Program-made: the position numbers and the translations under genes | Shown: piece after piece, positions 24,960 through 34,611 of the stretch | How the letters are laid out: every line of letters starts with the position of its first letter | Numbering within the stretch: position 1 is the first letter of the stretch | The notes under the pieces: generated by a model | What the model was told of the DNA's origin: nothing | Database searches by the model: none | Seen by the model: only the letters and a program-made list of their open reading frames with translations | From: Chitinophagales bacterium | GTDB lineage: Bacteria > Bacteroidota > Bacteroidia > Chitinophagales > Chitinophagaceae | Reading direction: 5' to 3' | Length of the DNA: 43,863 nucleotides | Assembly (NCBI GenBank): GCA_015654695.1 | Contig: JAATGJ010000060.1 | Location: 1-43,863, forward strand

Positions 24960-27524
24960 TTAATCCTCCGTCCTTCCGCTCGCCGCATCAATAATTCTTC
25001 CGAAGAAGATCGCATTCATAAACAATTTGCTGCCACCAAGCCAGAAAGCCCGGAAGTTGGGGTTATCAGCAATATTGATCACACGGCCGTTGCCAACAGT
25101 ATTTACAATGACGGCTGCTGAATTTTTGATAGCATCTTTATTCTCTTTACTCACCCACCCGCTTTGTAAAGGATTGTTGACATAATAAAAAGGAGTGGCA
25201 TAAGGGTTCTTGCTTTTTTCCATAAAAACTTTGTTCGCCTTGAAAAGGCTTATCGTTTTCTGATTATATCCATACGCCAGTGGATGAGTAAGATCAGCAT
25301 CCGCTCCAAAGATGGCGCCGTTAACCTGCTGCGCCCCATCAATTTGCTCCCTGTCCACATACGTTAGCTTTTGAGTACTGTCAACCGGCGCTTTTACTTT
25401 TTTGAATGAAACAGTACTGATATTATTTTGTGCTCCCCAGCTAACCGCTTCTTCGGTTAATATCAATGTGCCGCCGCTTTGCACCCATGTTTTCAGTTTG
25501 TCTTTGTTGAGTTCATTGTAATTGCCCCCGACCATTATTAATGTATTGTACTTATTAAGTTCAACACGATTAAAAATAGTCTGCTCCAGGTGAGCGGCAG
25601 GGATATTCATTCTTTGATCCAGCAAGTGCCATATTTCTCCTGCATCAGTAGGATTAACTCCTGAGCCGGTGATCATCGCTACATTGGGTTTTGTTATTAC
25701 GGCGAATTTGCTGCTGCCAAGATCGCTGCCGCTATTAACATTGCCGGATGGCACAGCATACACTTTGAGCCTGTATTTTTCTGCCAATGCGCTCACCACA
25801 ACAGCAGTTGTCTCACTGTTTTCTTTTTGTGACTTTACCGGGATAAGAATAGTTCCGTAATCAAAATTCTTATTGCCGCCCCTAACCGACATCTCAAATT
25901 TATTGGTCGCCACTTTCACTATCATGCCTGCATTGAGCATTTCATATAAAGCAGCAGGAGTGTATAATTCATCCCATTCGAGCAGGTAAGCATACTCACT
26001 CTTGCCACCCTCAATTATCCCTTTTGCCATACTCAATGATTCCACTTTCGCACCGAAGTTTGCTGATGAAGCAGTTAGTTCAGTATAGGGTAACCCAAAG
26101 GCCAGCGGCATTGTCCATGCAGTAATATCATAAAATAAACTGTCTTTATAGTCTAATGTCTTTTCGAAGATGGCCCTGATCAAACTATGTTGTGGCTGGT
26201 TTAATGAAACCATATAGGCGCTTCCCTTTTCATACTCACCATCTTTCCAGCTATCAGGCAGATAGTTTATTTCTATTTGCTGCCGCTTCAGCATTTCAGC
26301 AAAATGAAAAGTTTTTGCTTTATCATTTTTATCGCCGAATACATATCCTTTTACCGGGTAAGATGAAGCCCTGTTCGCCGCCTGCTTATAAAAATCACGC
26401 TGGTACTCTAAGAATTCTTTTCGTAAAGCCTTCGCGCCTTCCAGTGTAGATAAGGCCGTAACAAACTGGTTTTTGATAGTAAAAGGAAAACTCAGTAAAC
26501 CGTTGGCCGTTTGCTGCAGATGCCCCCTTGAACTTGCCTGTTCAAATAAAATACCTATACATCCCTGCACATCAGGAAAAGTAGAACCTTTGCCATAATA
26601 AAAGTCGTCATAGTTTTCTTTGGTAAAATACAATGAACCGATACGATCTAAAAATGCCGCATGAAATTTCCCAAGCTTTGCGGTCAGTTCCTGGTTCTTA
26701 TCCGGCGTGAGCGGGTTCACTCTTGATGGCACACCGGGCTGAAAGAAAAAGGTGGCATTGCTTCCCTGTTCATGATGGTCGGTGAGAATGTTGGGTTTCC
26801 ACTGGTGAAACCACTTCAGCCGGTTCTGACTTTCTACATGCACTGCCGGCAACCAGTCGCGGTTGAGATCAAACCAGTAATGATTGAAACGGCCACCGGG
26901 CCATACCTCATTAAACTCTCTTGAATTAGGATCACTCACTAGATTTTTACTCTTATGCTGGTTAGCCCAGGTAGAAAAACGTTGCAAGCCATCAGGGTTA
27001 AAAGATGGATCAAAAAGAATAACTACATTATCCAGCAAATCATCTATTTGTTTTCCCTGTGCCGCGGATAAATAATAAGCGCTTACCAGGCTTGCGTTGG
27101 CGCCGCTTGGTTCATTGCCATGAATAGAATGACCTATCCAGACAACGATGGGCATGTCATCAATATTTACTGAAGCAGACTTAGCCGGGTCAGTCAGCAT
27201 CACATGCTGCTGCCTTATTTCTTCCAGTCGCTGATGGTTTTTGGGAGAAGTAATAATGAGCAATACCTGCGGACGACTCTCATAAGTCAATCCCATTGTT
27301 TCCAGTTTCACCCTTTCCGGCGCTGCTGCTGCAACAGCTTTCATGTAATTAACTAACCGGTCGTGGGTGACATGCCACTCTCCCACTTCGTGATAAATAA
27401 CGTCTTTAGGTTTGGGAATAGCGGGATTGTAGGAAACACTATCGGGAAGATAATATTTCAGGTCCTGCGCTATTAGTGAATAGTGAATGGTGAATAGAGA
27501 AAACAAAAGGAGAAACTTCTTCAT
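24960..27524 (-). CDS. M14-family zinc carboxypeptidase, exported
   Basis: 854 residues with a signal peptide (1-19, ending SLIAQ). The M14 peptidase domain runs from about 45 to 390: zinc ligands are the His and Glu of HSIHGNEPSG (about 130-139) and the first His of DHHEQGSNATFFF (about 248), and the catalytic Glu is probably in GILFEQASSRG (about 323). The remaining 450 residues are mixed alpha/beta and include a GATase-like or Rossmann-like section (YNTLIMVGGNYNELNKD). Such enzymes trim peptides in the periplasm. It is a single-gene unit; the gene at 38059 encodes a second, shorter M14 enzyme. Confidence 0.85.
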   Translation of the reverse strand: MKKFLLLFSLFTIHYSLIAQDLKYYLPDSVSYNPAIPKPKDVIYHEVGEWHVTHDRLVNYMKAVAAAAPERVKLETMGLTYESRPQVLLIITSPKNHQRLEEIRQQHVMLTDPAKSASVNIDDMPIVVWIGHSIHGNEPSGANASLVSAYYLSAAQGKQIDDLLDNVVILFDPSFNPDGLQRFSTWANQHKSKNLVSDPNSREFNEVWPGGRFNHYWFDLNRDWLPAVHVESQNRLKWFHQWKPNILTDHHEQGSNATFFFQPGVPSRVNPLTPDKNQELTAKLGKFHAAFLDRIGSLYFTKENYDDFYYGKGSTFPDVQGCIGILFEQASSRGHLQQTANGLLSFPFTIKNQFVTALSTLEGAKALRKEFLEYQRDFYKQAANRASSYPVKGYVFGDKNDKAKTFHFAEMLKRQQIEINYLPDSWKDGEYEKGSAYMVSLNQPQHSLIRAIFEKTLDYKDSLFYDITAWTMPLAFGLPYTELTASSANFGAKVESLSMAKGIIEGGKSEYAYLLEWDELYTPAALYEMLNAGMIVKVATNKFEMSVRGGNKNFDYGTILIPVKSQKENSETTAVVVSALAEKYRLKVYAVPSGNVNSGSDLGSSKFAVITKPNVAMITGSGVNPTDAGEIWHLLDQRMNIPAAHLEQTIFNRVELNKYNTLIMVGGNYNELNKDKLKTWVQSGGTLILTEEAVSWGAQNNISTVSFKKVKAPVDSTQKLTYVDREQIDGAQQVNGAIFGADADLTHPLAYGYNQKTISLFKANKVFMEKSKNPYATPFYYVNNPLQSGWVSKENKDAIKNSAAVIVNTVGNGRVINIADNPNFRAFWLGGSKLFMNAIFFGRIIDAASGRTED

Positions 27525-27700
27525 AATAGTAATTGGTTGAAATGAGAATTGGAAGATAAAGAATATAGCTGAACAAAAAACTGAACCATCAATGAAGCGA
27601 ATTTTTCAGTGCAAAAATAGCAGGAAGCCGAAGCAGATGGAAGCATTCAGCCGTGTCGTAATCATTTCAAAATTGCTTTCAGCAAGCCGCTAATCCTTCG

Positions 27701-27708
27701 TATATTTG
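27701..27708 (+). promoter_or_regulatory. -7 promoter element of mnmA
   Basis: TATATTTG matches TAnnTTTG exactly, 21 bases before the ATG at 27730. CTTTC 20 bases upstream is a weak -33. The leader would be about 15 bases. Confidence 0.5.
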
Positions 27709-27729
27709 CTGCTTGCAAATTTTTGAATT

Positions 27730-28842
27730 ATGAGCCAAAAAGGAAAAGTGCTGGTGGCCATGAGCGGCGGCATAGACAGTACCATTACGGCCCTGATGCT
27801 TAATGATGAAGGCTACGAAGTGGTGGGTATCACCATGAAAACATGGGATTATGCAGCCAGTGGTGGCAGCAAAAAAGAAACCGGCTGTTGCAATATTGAT
27901 TCGTTTAATGATGCGCGGCAGGCGGCTGTGGAGCATGGCTTTGCTCATTATATCCTTGACATACGGGAAGAGTTTGGTGATTTTGTTATTGAGAATTTTG
28001 TAGATGAATACATCGCCGGAAGAACACCTAACCCCTGCGTGCTTTGTAATACACATATCAAGTGGAGGGCTTTATTAAAAAGAGCGGATGCATTGGGTTG
28101 TGATTTTATAGCTACAGGACATTATGCAAAGATCCGCCAGCATGATAATGGCCGCTATGTAGTAAGCAAAGCGATTGATGATACCAAGGACCAGAGTTAT
28201 GTATTGTGGGGATTGCAGCAAGACCTGCTGAGCCGTACGCTTTTACCGCTTGCGCCTTATCGCAAAACAGAGATCCGTCAAATGGCGCTGGACTATGGTT
28301 ACCCTGAACTGGCAAAGAAAAGTGAGAGCTATGAAATTTGTTTTGTACCTGATAACGACTATCGTGGTTTCTTAAAAAGAAGAGTAGAAGGCCTGGAAGA
28401 AAGAGTAACGGGTGGAAATTTTATTGATAAGCAGGGAAAAATTTTAGGCCAGCATAAAGGATATCCTTTTTATACAATTGGTCAGAGAAAAGGCCTGGAC
28501 ATAACATTTGGCAAACCAGTCTTTGTTACTAAAATAGATCCGGATAACAATACGGTGATGCTGGGTGATGAAGAAGACCTGGAGCAAAATGAAATGATAG
28601 TGGGCAAATTGAATTTGATCAAATACGATTCTATCACACCTGGAATGGAGGCTGTAACCAAGATCCGTTATAAAGACAAAGGTGCGTTGTCGAATATGTA
28701 TCCCTTAGAGACAGGGCATGCCCTGTCTGTACGCTTTTATGAAAATGTAAAAGGCATTGCGCCGGGACAAAGCGCTGTTTTTTATGAGGACGATGATGTT
28801 ATCGGCGGGGGAATTATCCAGTTTGGGGCGCTGAGCCGTTAG
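27730..28842 (+). CDS. mnmA: tRNA-specific 2-thiouridylase MnmA
   Basis: 370 residues, full length. The PP-loop AMSGGIDSTITALML binds ATP. The two catalytic cysteines are in NPCVLCNTHIKW and SYEICFVPDNDYRGF, and GCDFIATGHYAKI and TIGQRKGLDI are diagnostic. It adenylates and thiolates U34 of Lys, Glu and Gln tRNAs in the cytoplasm, using persulfide sulfur. It is a single gene with a perfect -7 box. The 223 bases after it hold a repeat-like stretch and a weak terminator-like hairpin near 28958. Confidence 0.95.
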   Translation: MSQKGKVLVAMSGGIDSTITALMLNDEGYEVVGITMKTWDYAASGGSKKETGCCNIDSFNDARQAAVEHGFAHYILDIREEFGDFVIENFVDEYIAGRTPNPCVLCNTHIKWRALLKRADALGCDFIATGHYAKIRQHDNGRYVVSKAIDDTKDQSYVLWGLQQDLLSRTLLPLAPYRKTEIRQMALDYGYPELAKKSESYEICFVPDNDYRGFLKRRVEGLEERVTGGNFIDKQGKILGQHKGYPFYTIGQRKGLDITFGKPVFVTKIDPDNNTVMLGDEEDLEQNEMIVGKLNLIKYDSITPGMEAVTKIRYKDKGALSNMYPLETGHALSVRFYENVKGIAPGQSAVFYEDDDVIGGGIIQFGALSR

Positions 28843-28885
28843 TTTAGTGTTGTAGTATCCGGATGAATATTTTAATGATAACCTG

Positions 28886-28920
28886 TGGCTGGCTCCCGGC
28901 TCCGAACTGCTGACTGCCAG
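28886..28920. repeat. Short repeat-like stretch after mnmA
   Basis: GGCTGGCTCCCGGCTCCG followed by AACTGCTGACTGCC repeats GGCT/CTGACTGC words. It looks like the low-complexity units seen in the ABC linker and in rsmB. Only internal similarity is visible; no other copy in the window is exact. Confidence 0.3.
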
Positions 28921-28956
28921 GTACTTCAAAACAATAAAATTCCGGCAAATACGTTT

Positions 28957-28994
28957 CAAAGCGGGAGTCGCTATGATTCCCAGCTTTTTGTTTG
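28957..28994 (+). terminator. Weak terminator-like hairpin after mnmA
   Basis: AAAGCGGGA (28958-28966) pairs with TCCCAGCTTT (one bulge, about 28978-28987) and is followed by TTTGTTTG. It lies about 115 bases after the mnmA stop and may serve mnmA. Confidence 0.35.
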
Positions 28995-29065
28995 TAGTTT
29001 TACGGCTAAGGCAGCAATATTCCGTCACCCAATGTCTTAACTAACAAGTTTATATCCGTGAATTA

Positions 29066-29848
29066 ATGAAACCACTTATGAGATTCCCATCTATTTTTCG
29101 CATCAGCCTGCTGGCTGTTATTATTACATTCACTTTTTTTTCCTGTTCCAAAAAAACGGAAGAGTTTACCAGCGAACCATTAAGTGACTACCTGCCGCTT
29201 CAAACTGGAAAATACATTACTTATCGCCTCGACTCCCTGGTGTTTATCAACTTTGGAGCCAACACAGAGACCCACCGCTACCAGGTAAAACATGTAGTGG
29301 ATCAGCAATTAACTGATAACCTTGGCAGACCTTCATGGCGCATTTATACTTATATAACAGACTCAACAGCCACTCAACCCTGGTCATCAACCGGCACCTA
29401 CTTCATCACGCCATTAGACCAAAAGATAGAAGTAATCGAGGATAATCTGCGTGTGATAAAATTGCACCTGCCGGTTAATGAGGGATTTGAATGGAATGGA
29501 AACGCCTTCTTGCCGGATAATCCTTATGGAGGGGCATACGATTTCAGTAATGATGATGACATGGAAAACTGGAATTTTACATACAATGTTTTTGAGCCTT
29601 CTTTAACTTACAGAAACAAGAACTATACGGATGTTTACACAATAGAGGAACAGGATGAATCTGAGAATGCTCCTGTTACCAATACCGGCAGCTATGGATA
29701 CAAAAACAGGTCAGTAGAAAAATATTCAAAGGGTATCGGCCTTGTATATCGCCAGTTAGAACTATGGGAATACCAGCCTAATACCAGTGGTGCCAACCCT
29801 TATAAAACGGGTTTTGGTGTTACACTCTGGATGATAGATCATAATTAA
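29066..29848 (+). CDS. Lipoprotein of unknown function
   Basis: 260 residues. The signal peptide ends FTFFSC (Cys28, or Cys24 if the second Met, MRFPSIF, is the true start). The mature protein is polar, rich in aromatic residues, Thr and Asp, with beta-type segments such as YLPLQTGKYITYRLDSLVF. This opening resembles a Bacteroidota lipoprotein group whose function is unknown. No catalytic motif is visible. It is single, 217 bases upstream of the subtilase gene, and shows no clear link to it. Confidence 0.7.
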   Translation: MKPLMRFPSIFRISLLAVIITFTFFSCSKKTEEFTSEPLSDYLPLQTGKYITYRLDSLVFINFGANTETHRYQVKHVVDQQLTDNLGRPSWRIYTYITDSTATQPWSSTGTYFITPLDQKIEVIEDNLRVIKLHLPVNEGFEWNGNAFLPDNPYGGAYDFSNDDDMENWNFTYNVFEPSLTYRNKNYTDVYTIEEQDESENAPVTNTGSYGYKNRSVEKYSKGIGLVYRQLELWEYQPNTSGANPYKTGFGVTLWMIDHN

Positions 29849-29979
29849 AGCGTATCGTTCGAAGTATGAAATAAGAAGGTTTTAAAACCTTATGGTATTA
29901 TTTCACTTTGATTCCAACTTTCATCTTCCCATTTTGTTATTGTTGATAATATCTCTCCGGCATCTTTTCGTTAAATTTG

Positions 29980-32007
29980 ATGATGGCAAAAACAAATTCT
30001 GTGCTATTGAAGAAAATCATACCCTTCTTTATCATAAGCCTGTTGCTGGCAAATGAGTCGCAGGCACAATTCACCCGGTTCATTGTAAAACTTAAAAACA
30101 AAGGAGCTACTTCATTTACTATCGCTAACCCGTCTGCTTATCTTTCATCCCGCGCCATTGACAGAAGAACAAAGTATATTATTGCTATTGACAGCACTGA
30201 TCTTCCTGTTCCTGCTTCTTATATCACACAGATAAAAAACATCCCGGGTATTACGGTATTGAATGTTTCCAAATGGCTGAATGCAGTTACGATTGATACA
30301 ACAGATCCTGCTGCGCTGGCCGCTGTCAATGCATTACCATTTGTACAAAGTACATCAGGCATCGCAGCTAAGACATCTATCACATCTTCCAATAAATTCG
30401 TGGAGGAAAATCCGGTAACCACTTTACCCCCGGTCGGAGCCAGGGTGGAAGGAACACAGTCCGATTTTTTTAATTATGGCACCAGCTCGTATAATGAGAT
30501 ACACCTGCACAAAGGAGAGTTCCTGCATAATATCGGTTTGCGCGGCCAGGGAATGCAGGTCGCCATGCTCGATGGCGGCTTTTTCAATTATACTACACTG
30601 GATGCGATGGACAGTATCATAACGAACGGGCAGGTGTTAAGTACCTGGGATTTTGTAAATCGTGAAGCCAGTGTAGTAGAAGATAATTCACACGGCATGA
30701 TGTGCCTTTCCACTATTGCAGCCAATATCCCGGGACAATTCATTGGTAAAGCGCCAAAGGCAAACTTTCATTTATTTAAAACGGAAGACGTATCTTCTGA
30801 ATCCCCGATCGAAGAGTTTAACTGGGTATGCGGGGCAGAAAGAGCGGATAGCACCGGGGCCGATGTGGTAAGTTCTTCAGTGGGCTATAATACATTTGAC
30901 AATGCTGCACTGAACTATTCATACAGTGATATGAATGGCAATACAGCTATAAGTACAACAGGCGCTGACCTTGCAGCAAAAAAAGGTCTCATTATTTTCC
31001 AATCTGCAGGTAACTATGGAACAGACAGCTGGCATTATTTGATTGCCCCTTCCGATGGAGACAGTGTAGTGGCTGTAGGCGCAGTAAATGCAGCAGGAGC
31101 AATATGGACCGGTTCCAGTTATGGACCTTCGTCTGATGGGCAGGTAAAACCAGATATGGCTTCCGTTGGTTTGAATGCCCTCGTACAGGGTACAGGAAAT
31201 ACTATTGGCGTTGGTACGGGTACATCCTTCGCCTGCCCGAATATGGCGGGTCTTGGAACCTGTCTCTGGCAGGGCTTCCCTGAATTCAATAATATGCGGA
31301 TCATACGTGCACTGAGAGAAGCCGGAAGCATTTATACTACACCCAACGAAAGAATAGGCTATGGCATACCTGACATGAAAGTCGCATTTACAACTCTCCT
31401 TGTAGAATATGCTACTTCCACCGCCACAGTTAATTCCTGCAATGCAACGCTGAACTGGAGCAGTAAAGATGTTTCGGCCATGAAATATGAAATAGAAAGA
31501 AAAGCACCCGGAGATGCAAATTTCACCAAGATCGCAGATATAACTCCGCAAGCCGGAAACGTTTTGGCTAATCACAGTTACCAATACACTAACACATTAA
31601 GCAATGTATTTGCGGGAACAATTTCCTATCGCATCCGCCAGGTGGTTGATACAGCTGCCGCCACTTTCTCCGCTGCTTTTATTGATACCGCTAATGTTGT
31701 AATTGCTGCGGCCTGCACAACTACAGGTATTAATGATCCTGATCCCAATGCAGACAAAATAACATTACAGCCTAACCCAACGAGCAGCGATGCAATTTTA
31801 GTTGTTCAGACAAGAAATGCGATCCCTAACATGCCGGTGAACATACATGATATGAAAGGAAGACTGGTAATGCAATTACGCAAATCAAAAGGAACAGGAA
31901 GAACTACTATTGACCTGCCTGTAAATAAATTAGCCAAAGGGAAATATATCATTACTGTTTACAACAACCAGAAACTTATTGCATCAACTGAGTTACTGAA
32001 ATTATAA
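29980..32007 (+). CDS. Subtilisin-like (S8) serine protease with T9SS sorting domain
   Basis: About 675 residues from ATG 29980; a second ATG follows directly at 29983. Signal peptide to about residue 30 (ESQAQ). A propeptide-like region precedes the S8 domain with catalytic Asp in VAMLDGGF, His in NSHGMMCLS and Ser in GTGTSFACPNMAG. A fibronectin-like section (ATVNSCNATLNWSS) follows, and the last 85 residues (ITLQPNPTSSDA to LIASTELLKL) are a type A sorting domain for the type IX secretion system. It should be exported and attached to the cell surface. TAAATTTG at 29972 resembles a -7 box but would put transcription at the start codon, so I do not use it. It overlaps the convergent rsmB-like gene by six bases. 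Confidence 0.88.
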   Translation: MMAKTNSVLLKKIIPFFIISLLLANESQAQFTRFIVKLKNKGATSFTIANPSAYLSSRAIDRRTKYIIAIDSTDLPVPASYITQIKNIPGITVLNVSKWLNAVTIDTTDPAALAAVNALPFVQSTSGIAAKTSITSSNKFVEENPVTTLPPVGARVEGTQSDFFNYGTSSYNEIHLHKGEFLHNIGLRGQGMQVAMLDGGFFNYTTLDAMDSIITNGQVLSTWDFVNREASVVEDNSHGMMCLSTIAANIPGQFIGKAPKANFHLFKTEDVSSESPIEEFNWVCGAERADSTGADVVSSSVGYNTFDNAALNYSYSDMNGNTAISTTGADLAAKKGLIIFQSAGNYGTDSWHYLIAPSDGDSVVAVGAVNAAGAIWTGSSYGPSSDGQVKPDMASVGLNALVQGTGNTIGVGTGTSFACPNMAGLGTCLWQGFPEFNNMRIIRALREAGSIYTTPNERIGYGIPDMKVAFTTLLVEYATSTATVNSCNATLNWSSKDVSAMKYEIERKAPGDANFTKIADITPQAGNVLANHSYQYTNTLSNVFAGTISYRIRQVVDTAAATFSAAFIDTANVVIAAACTTTGINDPDPNADKITLQPNPTSSDAILVVQTRNAIPNMPVNIHDMKGRLVMQLRKSKGTGRTTIDLPVNKLAKGKYIITVYNNQKLIASTELLKL

Positions 32008-33189
32008 AGGCTTTTGAAGCAAAGCTGCAAACATCGTATCCGCTTTTTTATCATATCCTTTCAAAACTTCCATCTTTATTAATTGAATATTGAAATTTTG
32101 GATGATAAAATCTACAACGTCTTCATTTTCTTTTTTAAATACGGAGCAGGTAATATACAGTAAATGCCCGCCGGGCTGCAAATGAGTTATCACATTAGCT
32201 AAGATTTTCTTTTGTAAAGAAACATACTCATTGACCTTTTCATTTTCAAAATAATATAATTGTTCAGGTGTGCGGCTCCATGTACCGCTGCCAGAACAGG
32301 GAACATCGGCAAGGATAAACTGAAAGCCTGCCTGCCGGACAGGCATGTCAGCAGTACGAAGTCTAAAGTCTGAAGCCGCGAGGTCTGCCACAAAACTTTT
32401 ATATTTTGTAATGCCCGCATCGCTAAATCGCTTTTTTAAATTTACTAAAATAGATTCCCGTATATCTGAAACGGTAAGTTCAATATCCTGGTAAAGGTCA
32501 TAAAGCATAATTGACTTGCCACCACTGGCCGCACAACAATCCCAAACGGTCAACGGTTGAGCGCCGCTGATCAACAAAAAAAATTCCCCCACCCTTTGCG
32601 AACTATGATCCTGTACAACAGCTTCCCTATTTAATTCGATAGCGGTGTCAATTTTTGACGCGTTTGGTAAAGCAAGGCAAGTACCTGAAATTATTTGAAA
32701 ATCAATTTCAGCATTTTTCAGTTTCTTTTTCGCTGTATCTTCTTTTCCCGGCCGCAGGCGAAGGAAAACGCCAGGCTGTTGTAAATGGGAAAGAATGAAT
32801 GATGATTTTTCTATTCCAGTACTTACTTCATTGCTAAATGGAAATATATCTTCAAAAGAACTGGCTGCATTTAATAAAGAAAGTTTTTCATTTAACGGCA
32901 ATGCTATTTTCTCATTCCAGCCAGGCCTTACCAGTTGTACTATTTCATTTGATTCATGAGAGCAAAGGAACAAACCCATTATGATCCTTTCTTCCACCGG
33001 CATATCCGCTTTCATTTTACCCATACGGAAATAGCTGTAACATAAATTACTGATCTGCTTACGGTCTTTTGAGCCGTATTTTTTATTCAGCGAAAAGAAT
33101 TTTTTCAGAAATGAAGAAAGCGGCTCATTCCCCTTGTATTGCTGCAGAAGTTCCCTGGCTGTATTCAGGTATGAATAATATTTACTCAT
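32002..33189 (-). CDS. RsmB-like 16S rRNA m5C methyltransferase
   Basis: 395 residues of the RsmB/NOP2/SUN family. An N-terminal NusB-like helical region (1-130) is followed by the methyltransferase domain: motif I WDCCAASGGKSIML, motif IV ILADVPCSGSGTW with its Cys, and motif VI YITCSVFKKEN with the catalytic TCS Cys. It methylates a cytosine in 16S rRNA, probably C967. Between the SAM-domain strands a non-conserved insert, DFRLRTADMPVRQAGF, is coded by a palindromic repeat (see 32329-32385). Residue placement and the exact target are inferred from the family. Confidence 0.88.
   Translation of the reverse strand: MSKYYSYLNTARELLQQYKGNEPLSSFLKKFFSLNKKYGSKDRKQISNLCYSYFRMGKMKADMPVEERIIMGLFLCSHESNEIVQLVRPGWNEKIALPLNEKLSLLNAASSFEDIFPFSNEVSTGIEKSSFILSHLQQPGVFLRLRPGKEDTAKKKLKNAEIDFQIISGTCLALPNASKIDTAIELNREAVVQDHSSQRVGEFFLLISGAQPLTVWDCCAASGGKSIMLYDLYQDIELTVSDIRESILVNLKKRFSDAGITKYKSFVADLAASDFRLRTADMPVRQAGFQFILADVPCSGSGTWSRTPEQLYYFENEKVNEYVSLQKKILANVITHLQPGGHLLYITCSVFKKENEDVVDFIIQNFNIQLIKMEVLKGYDKKADTMFAALLQKPL
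32329..32385. repeat. Palindromic repeat inside the rsmB-like gene
   Basis: TGCCTG (32329-32334) and CAGGCA (32340-32345) form a palindrome around CCGGA, and GAAGTCTAAAGTCTGAAG follows from about 32359. On the coding strand it reads ACTTCAGACTTCGTACTGC then CCTGTCCGGCAGGCAGG. It adds about 15 codons between conserved elements of the enzyme without breaking the frame. Confidence 0.5.
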
Positions 33190-33212
33190 CGCGTCTTAAA
33201 ACTAAATAAATC

Positions 33213-33242
33213 AAATGCCTGCTCCAGTAAGAACAGGCATTT
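33213..33242 (-). terminator. Terminator after sucB
   Basis: AAATGCCTG (33213-33221) and CAGGCATTT (33234-33242) form a perfect 9-bp stem with a 12-base loop. It is T-rich on both sides, so it could act in both directions. On the minus strand it lies 35 bases after the sucB stop and just before the rsmB-like gene. Confidence 0.7.
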
Positions 33243-33277
33243 CGAAAAACAGGTTTATATACCCCTGGAGAGAGGCA

Positions 33278-34525
33278 TTAAAGTTCTAATAATGTCTTAA
33301 CGGGATCTTTCCCTATCAGCAATTGTTCAGGATTCTCCAGTAATTCTTTTACCCTTACTAAGAAACTGACTGACTCACGGCCATCAACGATACGGTGATC
33401 ATAACTCAAGGCAAGGTACATCATTGGCTTTATCACCACCTGCCCATTGATCGCCATAGGCCGCTCCTGTATTTTATGCATCCCAAGTATAGCGCTTTGC
33501 GGAATATTTATTATAGGAGTACTCATCAAAGAACCAAAGACGCCGCCATTGGTAATGGTAAATGTTCCGCCAGTCAATTCTTCCGCAGTGAGCTTGCTGT
33601 CCCTGGCTTTCCCGGCCAGTTCAATTACTTTCTTTTCTATATCAGCCATGCTCATACTTTCCACATTACGAATAACAGGCACCGTCAAACCACGGGGTGT
33701 ACTCACCGCAATGCTTATATCAGCATAGTCATGATACAATAACTGGTCGCCGTCTATGTATGCGTTCACAGATGGCCATTCAGCCAGCGCCACCGAACAG
33801 GCTTTTGCAAAAAAACTCATAAAGCCAAGGCCTACTCCATGTATGTCTTTGAATTTGTCTTTGTATTTGCTGCGTATCTCCATGATACGGCTCATGTCCA
33901 CTTCATTGAAAGTGGTGAGCATAGCTGTCGTGTTCTTCGCTTCAACTAATCTCCTTGAAATTGTCTTACGAAGGTTACTCATTTTTTCAATACGAATATT
34001 CCTGCTGAATAATTCAGCGCCTGAAAACGCTTTCTTGCCCGGATTACTTAAGACAGCCAGCACATCATCCTTTAATATTTTACCATGGTAGCCAGAAGGG
34101 GTAACAGATTTTGGATCTACTTTTTTATCAGCTATCATCGCCGATGCAACAGGAGTGGCTTTAATTTCTGTATCAAATATAACTGTTGCTACAGGTTGCT
34201 TTACTTCTTCTTTCTTTGGCTCTTCTTTCTTAAGTTCTTTCTTTTCTGCGACAGGGGTGCCGTTAGCAGCAGCTTTCGCAACAGGTTTTGCAGCCGCTTC
34301 ATCAATGCTCGCCAGCAGGTCGCCTATTTTTAATGTATCACCTTCCTGTGCAGATGTTTTCAATACGCCGGCTTTTTCCGCATTCACTTCAAAAGTCGCT
34401 TTTTCGCTTTCCAGTTCAGCGATCACTTCGTCCCTGTCAACGTATTCACCGTCTTTTTTCAGCCATTTCAATAGCGTTACTTCACTGATGGACTCACCTA
34501 CTGTTGGTACTTTTATATCAATCAT
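33278..34525 (-). CDS. sucB: Dihydrolipoyllysine-residue succinyltransferase (2-oxoglutarate dehydrogenase E2)
   Basis: 415 residues. Lipoyl domain at 1-76 with lipoylated Lys42 in [11 protein letters not shown], an Ala/Lys/Glu/Pro linker, a peripheral subunit-binding segment ([19 protein letters not shown], about 140-160), and the catalytic domain with [10 protein letters not shown] near the C-terminus (catalytic His and Asp). It carries succinyl groups from E1 to CoA in the citric acid cycle. It is downstream of sucA with an 86-base gap. No E3 gene is nearby. Confidence 0.93.
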   Translation of the reverse strand: MIDIKVPTVGESISEVTLLKWLKKDGEYVDRDEVIAELESEKATFEVNAEKAGVLKTSAQEGDTLKIGDLLASIDEAAAKPVAKAAANGTPVAEKKELKKEEPKKEEVKQPVATVIFDTEIKATPVASAMIADKKVDPKSVTPSGYHGKILKDDVLAVLSNPGKKAFSGAELFSRNIRIEKMSNLRKTISRRLVEAKNTTAMLTTFNEVDMSRIMEIRSKYKDKFKDIHGVGLGFMSFFAKACSVALAEWPSVNAYIDGDQLLYHDYADISIAVSTPRGLTVPVIRNVESMSMADIEKKVIELAGKARDSKLTAEELTGGTFTITNGGVFGSLMSTPIINIPQSAILGMHKIQERPMAINGQVVIKPMMYLALSYDHRIVDGRESVSFLVRVKELLENPEQLLIGKDPVKTLLEL

Positions 34526-34533
34526 AAACCCTC

Positions 34534-34611
34534 CGTCTCCCCTAAAGGGAGTGTTTAAACTCTTTATTTAAAAAAATCTGCCAGATATATTTATCCATTC
34601 CCTTAAAGGGA
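34534..34611. repeat. Paired short palindromes between sucA and sucB
   Basis: CTCCC(34537-34541)/GGGAG(34547-34551) and TCCCTT(34599-34604)/AAGGGA(34606-34611) share the core CCCTTTAGGG-like word in the 86-base intergenic space. The words resemble a dispersed short repeat seen in Bacteroidota intergenic regions, from memory. Confidence 0.35.

Noticed and set aside
29972-29979. TAAATTTG as a promoter for the subtilase
   Set aside because: It matches the -7 consensus but would place the transcript start at the start codon, and no good -33 is present.
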